Shown here in pieces: positions 7,482-14,528 of a stretch of 30,021 nucleotides of DNA; within the stretch, counting starts at the first letter, position 1, and each line of letters begins with the position of its first letter. This DNA comes from CAYPIE01 sp964410665. GTDB taxonomy: Bacteria; Planctomycetota; Planctomycetia; Gemmatales; Gemmataceae. Both the position numbers and the translations under genes were made by a program. Location: NCBI GenBank assembly GCA_964410665.1, contig CAYPIE010000072.1, forward strand, positions 1-30,021. Direction: 5' to 3'. Below the pieces are notes generated by a model. The model saw only the letters and a program-made list of their open reading frames with translations. It had not been told where the DNA came from and made no database searches.

Positions 7482-8348
7482 ATGCGTCTGGGAACCATCC
7501 AGTCCACCAAGGGACCGCGTGCCGTACTGGAGCACGAGGACCATCTCATCGATTTGGCTGCCACGGATTCGCAGCTACCGGCGAGCGTCCGGGCTTTGCT
7601 GGCGGCTGGACCCGATGCCCTGGCCATGGCTCGGCAAGTCGCGAGCTCGGCGCATGCGGTGAAAATTCCCCAGGCCGGGGCCAAACTGCTACCTCCGATC
7701 CCGGATCCGGGCAAGATCTTGTGCATCGGGCTCAATTATCGTGATCATGCCATTGAGGGCGGCAAGGCCATTCCGGACGAGCCAGTGCTGTTTGGCAAGT
7801 TTGCGAATACCCTGATTGCTCATGAGGCGGCCATCTGCCTGCCTAAAGTGAGCCAGAAGGTTGATTACGAGGCCGAGTTGGTCATTGTCATCGGCAAGAG
7901 CGGACGCGATCTTGCTGCCGAGACGGCAATGCAGCATGTGGCCGGCTACACTTGTGGCCATGATGTCTCGGCTCGCGACTGGCAGTTCCGCGGTGAGGAA
8001 AAACAGTGGATCATCGGGAAGACGTTTGACACCTTTGCCCCCACCGGGCCCTTTGTGGTCACCGCCGATGAGGTGCCCGACCCCCATGCCCTGCAGGTCC
8101 AGCTGCGCCTCAATGGCCAAACCATGCAAAACAGCAACACGCGGGAATTTATCTTCCAGGTGCCTCAGTTGCTCGCGTTTTTATCTCAGGTCATGACCCT
8201 CGAACCTGGGGACTTGATCTTCACCGGAACGCCTCCCGGCGTCGGCGCAGCTCGTAAGCCACCGGTGTTCCTCAAACCTGGCGATGTGACCGAGGTCGAG
8301 ATCGAAAAGCTCGGCATCTTGCGAAACTCGGTAGTGGCAGCCGATTGA
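7482..8348 (+). CDS. fumarylacetoacetate hydrolase family protein
   Basis: Cytoplasmic metal-dependent enzyme of the FAH superfamily, acting on a beta-diketo or 2-oxo acid (C-C hydrolysis, isomerisation or decarboxylation in aromatic or sugar-acid breakdown). The 288-residue product has the small N-terminal domain (1-75) and the FAH core from 79 (KILCIGLNYRDHA). The metal ligands are visible: Glu130 and Glu132 in DYEAELVIVIGK and Asp161 in GYTCGHDVSARDWQ. FTGTPPGVG and a closing LGILRNSVV follow, all normal for the family. ATG 7482 is preferred over an in-frame TTG at 7476 because GAGG lies about 9 bases before it. The sulfatase starts within 30 bases, so the two are probably one transcript. 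The exact substrate is not known. Confidence 0.9.
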   Translation: MRLGTIQSTKGPRAVLEHEDHLIDLAATDSQLPASVRALLAAGPDALAMARQVASSAHAVKIPQAGAKLLPPIPDPGKILCIGLNYRDHAIEGGKAIPDEPVLFGKFANTLIAHEAAICLPKVSQKVDYEAELVIVIGKSGRDLAAETAMQHVAGYTCGHDVSARDWQFRGEEKQWIIGKTFDTFAPTGPFVVTADEVPDPHALQVQLRLNGQTMQNSNTREFIFQVPQLLAFLSQVMTLEPGDLIFTGTPPGVGAARKPPVFLKPGDVTEVEIEKLGILRNSVVAAD

Positions 8349-8377
8349 ACTTGGTTAACCTGAGCATGAGGTGCGTA

Positions 8378-9829
8378 ATGCGTTGGCTCGTTCTTGGGCT
8401 GCTGGGGCTGCTGATCTCTGGGAACGCAGCAGCTCGGCAACCCAATATCGTTCTGATCCTGGCGGATGATCTGGGCTATGGCGAACTGGGTTGTTATGGC
8501 CAGACCAAGATTCAGACCCCCAACCTGGATCGACTGGCTCAGAACGGCATCCGTTTCTCCCAGGCCTACTCCGGAAGCCCGGTGTGTGCGCCGTGCCGCT
8601 GTGTGCTGATGACCGGCTTGCATACCGGCCATGCCCATATCCGCAACAACCGGCAAGCCTTTCCAAGGACTCGCCGCGAAGGTCAAGTTCCTCTGCCCGC
8701 CGATACCCGGATTTTGCCACAGTTTCTTCAGCAGGCAGGCTATACCACCATGGGTGTTGGCAAGTGGGGCCTGGGTGGACCGGGATCGGTGAGCGAGCCG
8801 ACCAAGCTGGGCTTTGATCACTGGTTGGGCTATCTGTGCCAGGCCCATGCTCACAATCATTACACCGATCATCTGTATCGCGATGGCCGTCGAATCACGC
8901 TGAACAATCCGCCATTCGCAGCGCACCAGCGACTGGACGCACCCTTACCCAACCGCCAAGCGTATGCCCGCTACCGGGGATCGGACTATGCCCCGGATCG
9001 TATGGCCGAGGCGGCACTAGACTGGATCGATCGCTATCGGGATCAGCCGTTCTTTCTGTACTATGCCACGACAGTGCCCCACGTGGGCCTACAGGTTCCC
9101 GAGGATTCGCTGAACGCCTACCTCGACCAAGGGTGGGACCAGAAGCCGTACCTTGGGCATCAAGGCTATGTGCCTCACCCGAGTCCACGGGCGGCGTATG
9201 CCGCCATGGTGAGCCGGCTGGATCGGGATGTGGGGCGCATCTTGGCGCGGTTGCGAAAGCATGGTCTGGAACGTGACACCCTGGTGATCTTCACCAGCGA
9301 CAACGGCCCGACCTATAACGGCGGGAGTGACTCCGAGTTCTTTGCCAGTACGGCGGGCTTGCGTGGGCTGAAGGGCTCGGTGTACGAGGGGGGGATTCGT
9401 GTTCCTTTCATCGCCCGCTGGCCCGGTGTGATTGCTCCAGGGCGAACCAGTGATCTACCGATCATGATCGCGGATCTGTTGCCAACTTTGGTGGAATTGG
9501 TGGGCCGACCGGTGCCAGAAGGTCTGGATGGCATCTCGCTTTTGCCCACCCTCAAGGGCAAGAGCGAGCAGACACAGCGGGGGTATTTGTACTGGGAGCT
9601 CGGCAGGGCCCAAGCTTTGCGGGTAGGCGATTGGAAGCTGGTGCGTCGTTTTCAGCCGAAACCGGATCGCTATCGTGTGGAGCTATTTAACTTGGCGGCA
9701 GACCCAAACGAGCAACGAAACCTGGCGGACAAGGAGCCGGCACGACTGTGGGAGCTCCTGGTGCAGATCCAGCAGGTGCGTCTGCCGTCAGCCGTATTCC
9801 CGTCACCGTTCGATCGCGTCCGCGAATGA
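8378..9829 (+). CDS. secreted sulfatase (arylsulfatase A-like)
   Basis: Hydrolyses sulfate esters, probably on sulfated polysaccharides, outside the cytoplasm. The 483-residue product starts with a signal peptide (MRWLVLGLLGLLISGNAAA, cut near residue 19-20). The alkaline-phosphatase-like fold begins PNIVLILADDLGYGELG with the metal-binding DD pair. The sulfatase signature is CAPCR with Cys70 as the formylglycine site, so a formylglycine-generating enzyme is needed in trans. VGKWGLGG and FTSDNGPTYNGG complete the metal and sulfate site. ATG 8378 is chosen because GAGG lies 6 bases before it; ATG 8366 and a TTG overlapping the FAH stop are alternatives. The length is normal for the family. Planctomycetes carry many such genes, so the specific substrate cannot be inferred. 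Confidence 0.93.
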   Translation: MRWLVLGLLGLLISGNAAARQPNIVLILADDLGYGELGCYGQTKIQTPNLDRLAQNGIRFSQAYSGSPVCAPCRCVLMTGLHTGHAHIRNNRQAFPRTRREGQVPLPADTRILPQFLQQAGYTTMGVGKWGLGGPGSVSEPTKLGFDHWLGYLCQAHAHNHYTDHLYRDGRRITLNNPPFAAHQRLDAPLPNRQAYARYRGSDYAPDRMAEAALDWIDRYRDQPFFLYYATTVPHVGLQVPEDSLNAYLDQGWDQKPYLGHQGYVPHPSPRAAYAAMVSRLDRDVGRILARLRKHGLERDTLVIFTSDNGPTYNGGSDSEFFASTAGLRGLKGSVYEGGIRVPFIARWPGVIAPGRTSDLPIMIADLLPTLVELVGRPVPEGLDGISLLPTLKGKSEQTQRGYLYWELGRAQALRVGDWKLVRRFQPKPDRYRVELFNLAADPNEQRNLADKEPARLWELLVQIQQVRLPSAVFPSPFDRVRE

Positions 9830-9848
9830 AGCGGCGGCCTGAGCGGGC

Positions 9849-9873
9849 AGGTCGGCGGTTGGTTTGCCGACCT
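9849..9873. terminator. 8-pair hairpin between convergent genes
   Basis: AGGTCGGC and GCCGACCT pair perfectly around a 9-base loop in the 75-base gap between the sulfatase and the minus-strand sigma factor. It could serve both genes. It has no T-run. CGTGTCATGGG is repeated just after it (9889 and 9901). Confidence 0.45.
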
Positions 9874-9904
9874 CATCCGCAAACCCGCGTGTCATGGGTG
9901 CGTG

Positions 9905-10546
9905 TCATGGGGGTGAGGCGCCCTGATCGTCCGGGAGATCGGGAAGTTTGCCACCGAGGTGTTGGCATAAACGCTCGATCGCGCGATCGCGTCGACGACG
10001 AACGGTTCGTTCATCTACCTGCATCAGTTCAGCAATGCGTTGTTGCGTCCAGCCATGATACACCACCAGGCTAATGACTTCGCGTTCGGCAGTGGGCAGG
10101 GTCTCGACGGCCTGGTGAAAGCGGCACCAGGATTCCAGGTCATCCGGATCAGTGTGTGGGGCCGGGGGGTCAATGAGGCCGGTCTGTTGACTGTCCTCCG
10201 TGGTGATGGGCAGGGCAGTCAGGTCGGGGCGGGCGGCGACGCGACGGGCCAGGTCGATCAGCTCCCGTCGGACTTGCATGGCCGCGAGTTGGAAGAATTG
10301 CCGGGTATTCTCGGGGCGAATCGCCTGCAGACTACGCAACAACCGCAGCAGGGCATTTTGCAGCACATCATTGGAGTCGGCCAACCCGCGGATTCTGGGA
10401 AACTTCCGCGTACTGACCCGGGCCAAATGCTCCATGCGTTTCATCACGCGCAAACAAAGTTCATTGAGTGCTTCCGGATCGCCAGCGCGGATGCGATCGA
10501 GCATTCCATGCATCTGCCACGTATCCATCGAGTCATCGGCACTCAT
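9905..10546 (-). CDS. ECF-type RNA polymerase sigma factor
   Basis: Alternative sigma factor that would direct RNA polymerase to a specific promoter set. The 213-residue product has sigma region 2 (about 14-95, with RGLADSNDVLQNALLRLLRSL in the core-binding part) and region 4 (about 140-198, LPTAEREVISLVVYHGWTQQRIAELMQVDERTVRRRRDRA, a clear helix-turn-helix). Region 3 is absent, as expected for ECF factors. The sequence style is that of planctomycete-specific ECF groups. AGGTGA lies 8 bases before the ATG. No anti-sigma gene is adjacent: the upstream neighbour is the divergent dus gene and the downstream one is the convergent sulfatase. Control may therefore come from elsewhere, for example a kinase. 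Confidence 0.88.
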   Translation of the reverse strand: MSADDSMDTWQMHGMLDRIRAGDPEALNELCLRVMKRMEHLARVSTRKFPRIRGLADSNDVLQNALLRLLRSLQAIRPENTRQFFQLAAMQVRRELIDLARRVAARPDLTALPITTEDSQQTGLIDPPAPHTDPDDLESWCRFHQAVETLPTAEREVISLVVYHGWTQQRIAELMQVDERTVRRRRDRAIERLCQHLGGKLPDLPDDQGASPP

Positions 10547-10579
10547 CCGAGCTCACCTGGCCGGTGGGAATTTCTGACA

Positions 10580-10638
10580 GCTTGACCCCAGTTTCTGATG
10601 AAAATTGAATCTACAGGAAGATTTTTCGATGGTCAAGC
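10580..10638. repeat. 8-base inverted repeat in the sigma/dus divergent region
   Basis: GCTTGACC (10580-10587) and GGTCAAGC (10631-10638) are exact inverse copies 43 bases apart, within the 187-base gap between two divergent genes. This could be a pair of operator half-sites or chance. Confidence 0.25.
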
Positions 10639-10733
10639 GGTGCCAGCGGTCCGCGATGTTGCGACGGCGGGCAAATTCGACTACAACGATACCACTGGTT
10701 CGTTCACCCGCCGCGAGTCGCTTCTGTTGCATT

Positions 10734-11831
10734 ATGATGCCCACTGCATTGCCTGCTCCTGCTTTGTTGCCGCCACGTTTTCGGGAACCGCTGTGCTTTG
10801 GGGCACTCGAACTGCCCTCTCGCTTGAATCTCGCGCCGCTGGCCGGCTATACCAATCGACCGTTTCGCCAGACCGTTCGTGAACTCGGCGGCGTGGGGTT
10901 GGCGACCACGGATCTGGTTAACGCCCGGGCCGTTCTCGAACAGACCCCCAAGACCATGGAATTGTTGGCGACCTGTCCGGCGGACCGGCCTTGGGCGGTG
11001 CAATTGTTTGGTTCACGCTCGGACGAGATGCGTGCGGCGGCACAATGGGTGCGTGATTATGGGGCTACGGTCATCGACATCAACATGGGCTGTCCGGTTC
11101 GCAAGGTGGTCAAGGGAGGCGGCGGCTCCGCGATGATGTGTGATCGCACGCGGACCATCGATCTGGTGGCGGGCATTGTGGCAGCGGTGGACTGTCCGGT
11201 GACGGTCAAGATGCGCCTGGGTTGGGATCAGAGCGATCTCTCGGCCCCCTATTTTGCTCGAGAGTTTGAAAAAGTGGGCGTGGCTGCGATCACCATTCAT
11301 GGCCGGTTCCGCTCGCAGGGCTTTTCTGGGAATGTGCATTTGGATGGGATCAAGGCGGTGGTCGATGCGGTGCATCGGATTCCGGTAATTGGCAATGGCG
11401 ATATCCGAACGGTGGCGGATGCCGCGCGGATGCTGAGCGAGACCGGCTGTGCGGGCTTGGCGATGGGGCGCGGGGCCCTGGCCAATCCGTGGATCTTCCG
11501 GCAGCTGCACCGCTGGCTGGCCAGCGGTGACCCTGGACCCCGCGGCACCTACGAGGAGCGACTGGCGTTTCTGGTGCGTCACCTTTACCGACTAGTCGAA
11601 TGGCGGGGCGAGTGGCATGGCTGTATCCAGTTTCGCAAAATTGGCACCTGGTACAGCAAGGCCCTCCGCACTGGTAAAGCGATCCAACAAAAATTTGTTC
11701 GTCTGGATTCCATCCAAATGTTCGATGAGATCGTCGAATATCTCAGAGAACGTGGCGCACCGCCGGGGTGGGACCAGCATGACGCCCATCATGCAATCGC
11801 GGTACCCAGTGGCCCCATGGCCCACTGGTAG
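10734..11831 (+). CDS. dus: tRNA-dihydrouridine synthase (DusB-like)
   Basis: Flavoprotein that reduces specific uridines in tRNA to dihydrouridine using FMN and NADPH; cytoplasmic. The product from ATG 10734 is 365 residues. It has the TIM-barrel start (LNLAPLAGYTNRPFRQ), the active-site segment INMGCPVRKVVKGGGGSAM with catalytic Cys120, VTVKMRLGWD, ITIHGR and the FMN phosphate site IPVIGNGDIRT with GLAMGRGALANPWIF. The C-terminal helical tRNA-binding domain follows (GEWHGCIQFRKIGTWYSKAL). The frame is open a further 43 codons upstream to 10605, but that part is Arg/Ser/Thr-rich and unlike the family; the tandem ATG at 10734/10737 is a better start, though without a clear Shine-Dalgarno site. 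It diverges from the sigma gene. Confidence 0.9.
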   Translation: MMPTALPAPALLPPRFREPLCFGALELPSRLNLAPLAGYTNRPFRQTVRELGGVGLATTDLVNARAVLEQTPKTMELLATCPADRPWAVQLFGSRSDEMRAAAQWVRDYGATVIDINMGCPVRKVVKGGGGSAMMCDRTRTIDLVAGIVAAVDCPVTVKMRLGWDQSDLSAPYFAREFEKVGVAAITIHGRFRSQGFSGNVHLDGIKAVVDAVHRIPVIGNGDIRTVADAARMLSETGCAGLAMGRGALANPWIFRQLHRWLASGDPGPRGTYEERLAFLVRHLYRLVEWRGEWHGCIQFRKIGTWYSKALRTGKAIQQKFVRLDSIQMFDEIVEYLRERGAPPGWDQHDAHHAIAVPSGPMAHW

Positions 11832-11920
11832 AAACGATACTCTACACTTCCCGGTGTCCACCTTGGGTCCTTTAACCGGACCGATGTCCAATCTGCTTTG
11901 CGCTTGCCGGGAGTGAGCCC

Positions 11921-13570
11921 ATGGTTCCGAAATCGTCCCATTCGATGGATCCCTACACGGATTGGCTGGAGCTTCCCAGCGACCAGCACCCCCCCAACCA
12001 TTTCCAGTTACTCGGACTGCCAGTAGACACAGAGAATGTTGCCCAGATTCGTCAGGCCGCCGAGCAGCAACTCAAGCGGGTGCGACAACGACTCCAAGAG
12101 CAGTCGCTTCGCCCGGATGACCCAACCGTGGTCCACTTGACCACGCAGATCAAACGGGCCTACCAGATTCTGGCCGATCCCGCCCTTCGGGCCGCATACC
12201 GGGCGGGCTTGTCGGGCAACACGCCGGCTGTGGACGCATCAGCCCCGACGGAGCTTGGACGCCCAGCCTACCGCCCACGGCGGCGGAATGACGTGCGCGT
12301 TTACCTTGCTGTCATGCTGGCCTTTCTGCTGCTGACCGGATTAGGACTATGGATGTTCTGGCCAGAAGTTGCGGTGAGGCCTGGTCGCCTCACGAGCGAT
12401 TCTTCGGGATCCGCGCCGGGTCCAAGCCGGTTGGAATTCGCCTCAGCAGGCTCGCCCAGTGTCGAATCAGCTTTAGGTGACTTGCGTCCAGCAGCACCGC
12501 TTGAGCCAGGGATGCCTGGCGATGCTTCTTCGGACGAAGCCTCCGAAAGGAGGCCCATGTCGCACGAAGGGTCGATCCCGCCATCGACCCAGCCAGCGAA
12601 GCCCATCATGGCTCGACTTCCCAGCGCGGCGACGACGTATCAAGGCCACACGTTGGCCGTCCGCGGGGTTGCGCTGAGTGTGCAGCAGCGGCTAGTGATT
12701 TCGGTAGGGGGCGACCAGCAACTACTGGTCTGGCGGTTCGATACGCCGGAAAAGCCGGTGTTGATCCATGAACTGGGCATGCCCGGGCTAGCGGTTTGCT
12801 GTCTTTCGCAAACCGGCCAGGTGCTTTACGCGACCGAAGAAAAGGTCGTCCAGTACGATGTCCGCGAGGCGAAGAGCGTGCACACTTATCTAGCGCCAGG
12901 CGGCTTGATCACGACCATCGAGCTGACACCGGACCGCTCGGGATTCTGGATGGCGTGCAGCGATGGTTCGGTGTCGTTGTGGCAACTGGGCATTGAGAAA
13001 CCTCAGACTACGTTGGCCATTCGCGATGGTACGCTGGCCAATCATCGCATCGATTGTCTCGCGGTGGCGACAAGCGGGCGAGCAGTGGTCGCTGGCTGTC
13101 AGGACGGGATGCTGAGTATTTGGCGGGCAGTCGCCAAACCGGAAAGCGATCAGCCGGTTTGGCAGGCGGTCCTCACGAAGTCGGTGCAGCCCAAAGGGCT
13201 GGTGGCCCTGGCCATCTCCGAGGATGGCAAACTGCTGGCAGCGGCCGACGCTACTGGGCAAACGCACGTCTGGGACTTGAGTCAAGATCCGACGATGCGT
13301 CGCCCGATCCGAGTCTTCGGCAATCTTCCCGAAATCCCCTTATGCCTTGGTTTTCTCCCGGATAAGGCCTTGGTGGTCGGCGGCGTGCGGATGCCGGTGC
13401 GCATCATCGATGTTCAGGCCGGCGAGGTAAAGGCGAAACTGCCGGGGGCGGAGGGCGTCAATGACTTCGCCATCGCCCCAGCCAACTCAGGGATTCTGCT
13501 TGGCGAGCGGGACGGCACGGTGCGTTGGGAGCCATTGCCATTCAATCAAGTAGAGGAGGAAGTGAATTAA
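11921..13570 (+). CDS. J-like domain, membrane segment and WD40 repeat protein
   Basis: Planctomycete-type signalling or scaffold protein of unknown role. Residues 10-96 form a J-like helical domain (DPYTDWLELP, HFQLLGLP, IKRAYQILADPALRAAYRAGL) that lacks the HPD motif needed to stimulate Hsp70. A single membrane segment follows at 127-147 (VYLAVMLAFLLLTGLGLWMFW) after an Arg-rich stretch, then a Ser/Pro-rich linker (150-230). From 240 there is a WD40-like propeller with blades ending LLVWRF, VSLWQL, LSIWRA and THVWDL, about five to seven in all. The positive-inside rule places the J-like part in the cytoplasm and the propeller outside. GGGAG sits about 9 bases before ATG 11921. Strong hairpins follow its stop, separating it from the sigma/kinase pair. 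Confidence 0.85.
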   Translation: MVPKSSHSMDPYTDWLELPSDQHPPNHFQLLGLPVDTENVAQIRQAAEQQLKRVRQRLQEQSLRPDDPTVVHLTTQIKRAYQILADPALRAAYRAGLSGNTPAVDASAPTELGRPAYRPRRRNDVRVYLAVMLAFLLLTGLGLWMFWPEVAVRPGRLTSDSSGSAPGPSRLEFASAGSPSVESALGDLRPAAPLEPGMPGDASSDEASERRPMSHEGSIPPSTQPAKPIMARLPSAATTYQGHTLAVRGVALSVQQRLVISVGGDQQLLVWRFDTPEKPVLIHELGMPGLAVCCLSQTGQVLYATEEKVVQYDVREAKSVHTYLAPGGLITTIELTPDRSGFWMACSDGSVSLWQLGIEKPQTTLAIRDGTLANHRIDCLAVATSGRAVVAGCQDGMLSIWRAVAKPESDQPVWQAVLTKSVQPKGLVALAISEDGKLLAAADATGQTHVWDLSQDPTMRRPIRVFGNLPEIPLCLGFLPDKALVVGGVRMPVRIIDVQAGEVKAKLPGAEGVNDFAIAPANSGILLGERDGTVRWEPLPFNQVEEEVN

Positions 13571-13571
13571 G

Positions 13572-13604
13572 CCATCCGCTCCGAGGGGAACTCGGAGCGG
13601 ATGG
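13572..13604 (+). terminator. 14-pair perfect hairpin after the WD40 gene
   Basis: CCATCCGCTCCGAG and CTCGGAGCGGATGG form a perfect stem around the loop GGGAA, starting one base after the stop codon of the J-like/WD40 gene. No T-run follows. A transcript-end role is likely by position. Confidence 0.65.
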
Positions 13605-13624
13605 TATGGCGTCCACCGGGCGTT

Positions 13625-13672
13625 GAGAGCGGGCCGCACGCGAAAGTCTGGCGAGCGTGCGGTCTTGCTCTC
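13625..13672. terminator. second, bulged hairpin close behind the first
   Basis: GAGAGC pairs with GCTCTC and, further in, CCGCACGC pairs with GCGTGCGG, giving 14 pairs with a small internal loop and a 13-base apical loop. It could be a second terminator or a small structured RNA. Confidence 0.45.
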
Positions 13673-13844
13673 AGGGCAGGAGGGGCGACACCATCTGTTG
13701 ACCCAGCTCGTAGGGCAGGGTTGGGAATCCTGCGCAGGAGATGGGTTTGAATTCTGTCGGCAAATTCGCTCCAGGTTCGCCTCAGAGTGCAAAAATCCCC
13801 GTTGTTAGCAAAGACGTTTTTTTGCCCGCACATTCCCAAAAAAA

Positions 13845-13873
13845 TTGCGTTCAGATGCTGGGCCAAGTACACT
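13845..13873 (+). promoter_or_regulatory. sigma70-like promoter for the sigma/kinase pair
   Basis: TTGCGT (13845-13850), a 17-base spacer and TACACT (13868-13873), just after an A-rich run. Transcription would start near 13880, giving a leader of about 49 bases for the sigma gene. Spacing is ideal; each box is a partial match. Confidence 0.5.
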
Positions 13874-13928
13874 AATTCAACATGATTCTCCTGGATCGCC
13901 CAGTTTTCACGAACGTAACGGCACATTG

Positions 13929-14528
13929 ATGTTCGCAGAGGAACGCTTTACACAACATTTACAGGCCGCCCGCCAAGGCGATCAAGGTGCCCTGGTGGGC
14001 TTGTTGGAAGCCTATCGTTGCTTTTTAGATCAAGTGGCAGACGCTTGCGTCGACCGTGGATTGCAGGGCAAATTTGGCGTCTCCGATCTCATCCAGGAGA
14101 CCGTGGTAGGAGCGTATGTGGGTTTTGCCGGCTTCGCTGGCTCCACACCCGAGGAGTTCCGCAGTTGGCTGCGTCGCATCCTGGTGAACGTGATGCGCGA
14201 TCAGCAGCGGCACTATCGGAAGGCGGCCAAGCGAGCTTGTCAACGGGAAGTGTCGCTGCATCAAGCGGCCGAGCAGGAACTGATCGCTCCCAACCTGGGC
14301 CCGGCCAGTGCTGTGGTCCAGGCTGAACGTCGTCAACGCTTACTTCAAGCCCTGGAACGGTTGCCCGATCCGTACCGGCAGATTTTACGCCGACGGCATT
14401 TGGATCATCGCACCGATCGCGAGATCGCGGCAGAACTGGGTCTGGCGGTCAAAACCGTCCAGAACCTCTGGACTCAGGCGGTGCGTCTGTGGCGAAACGA
14501 AGTGAACCCAGGCAATGAGAGCATCTGA
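13929..14528 (+). CDS. ECF-type sigma factor next to a kinase
   Basis: Alternative sigma factor of 199 residues. Region 2 spans about 10-95 (QGKFGVSDLIQETVVGAYVGF and FRSWLRRILVNVMRDQQRHYRKAAKR, the core-binding and -10-recognition helices). Region 4 is at about 135-190 (LERLPDPYRQILRRRHLDHRTDREIAAELGLAVKTVQNLWTQAVRLW). The frame is open to 13845, but ATG 13929 gives the natural start and the candidate promoter lies inside the longer version. It overlaps the following kinase gene by 14 bases, a sign of translational coupling. ECF factors paired with Ser/Thr kinases are known in planctomycetes, where phosphorylation is thought to replace an anti-sigma factor; no anti-sigma gene is seen here. 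The promoter set controlled is unknown. Confidence 0.9.
   Translation: MFAEERFTQHLQAARQGDQGALVGLLEAYRCFLDQVADACVDRGLQGKFGVSDLIQETVVGAYVGFAGFAGSTPEEFRSWLRRILVNVMRDQQRHYRKAAKRACQREVSLHQAAEQELIAPNLGPASAVVQAERRQRLLQALERLPDPYRQILRRRHLDHRTDREIAAELGLAVKTVQNLWTQAVRLWRNEVNPGNESI

Larger units (their letters stand above)
13571..13928. other. 358-base intergenic region with two strong hairpins and a promoter
   Basis: No gene is supported. It holds a perfect 14-pair hairpin and a second bulged hairpin, then an AT-rich patch with a sigma70-like promoter that leads to the ECF sigma gene. The minus-strand frame of 119 codons runs through both hairpins and has no protein-family character. Confidence 0.55.

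Noticed and set aside
10040..10585. Plus-strand frame of 181 codons
   Set aside because: Antisense to a clear ECF sigma factor; shadow of its codon pattern.
13567..13926. Minus-strand frame of 119 codons
   Set aside because: Runs through two strong hairpins and the promoter of the sigma gene; no protein-family character.
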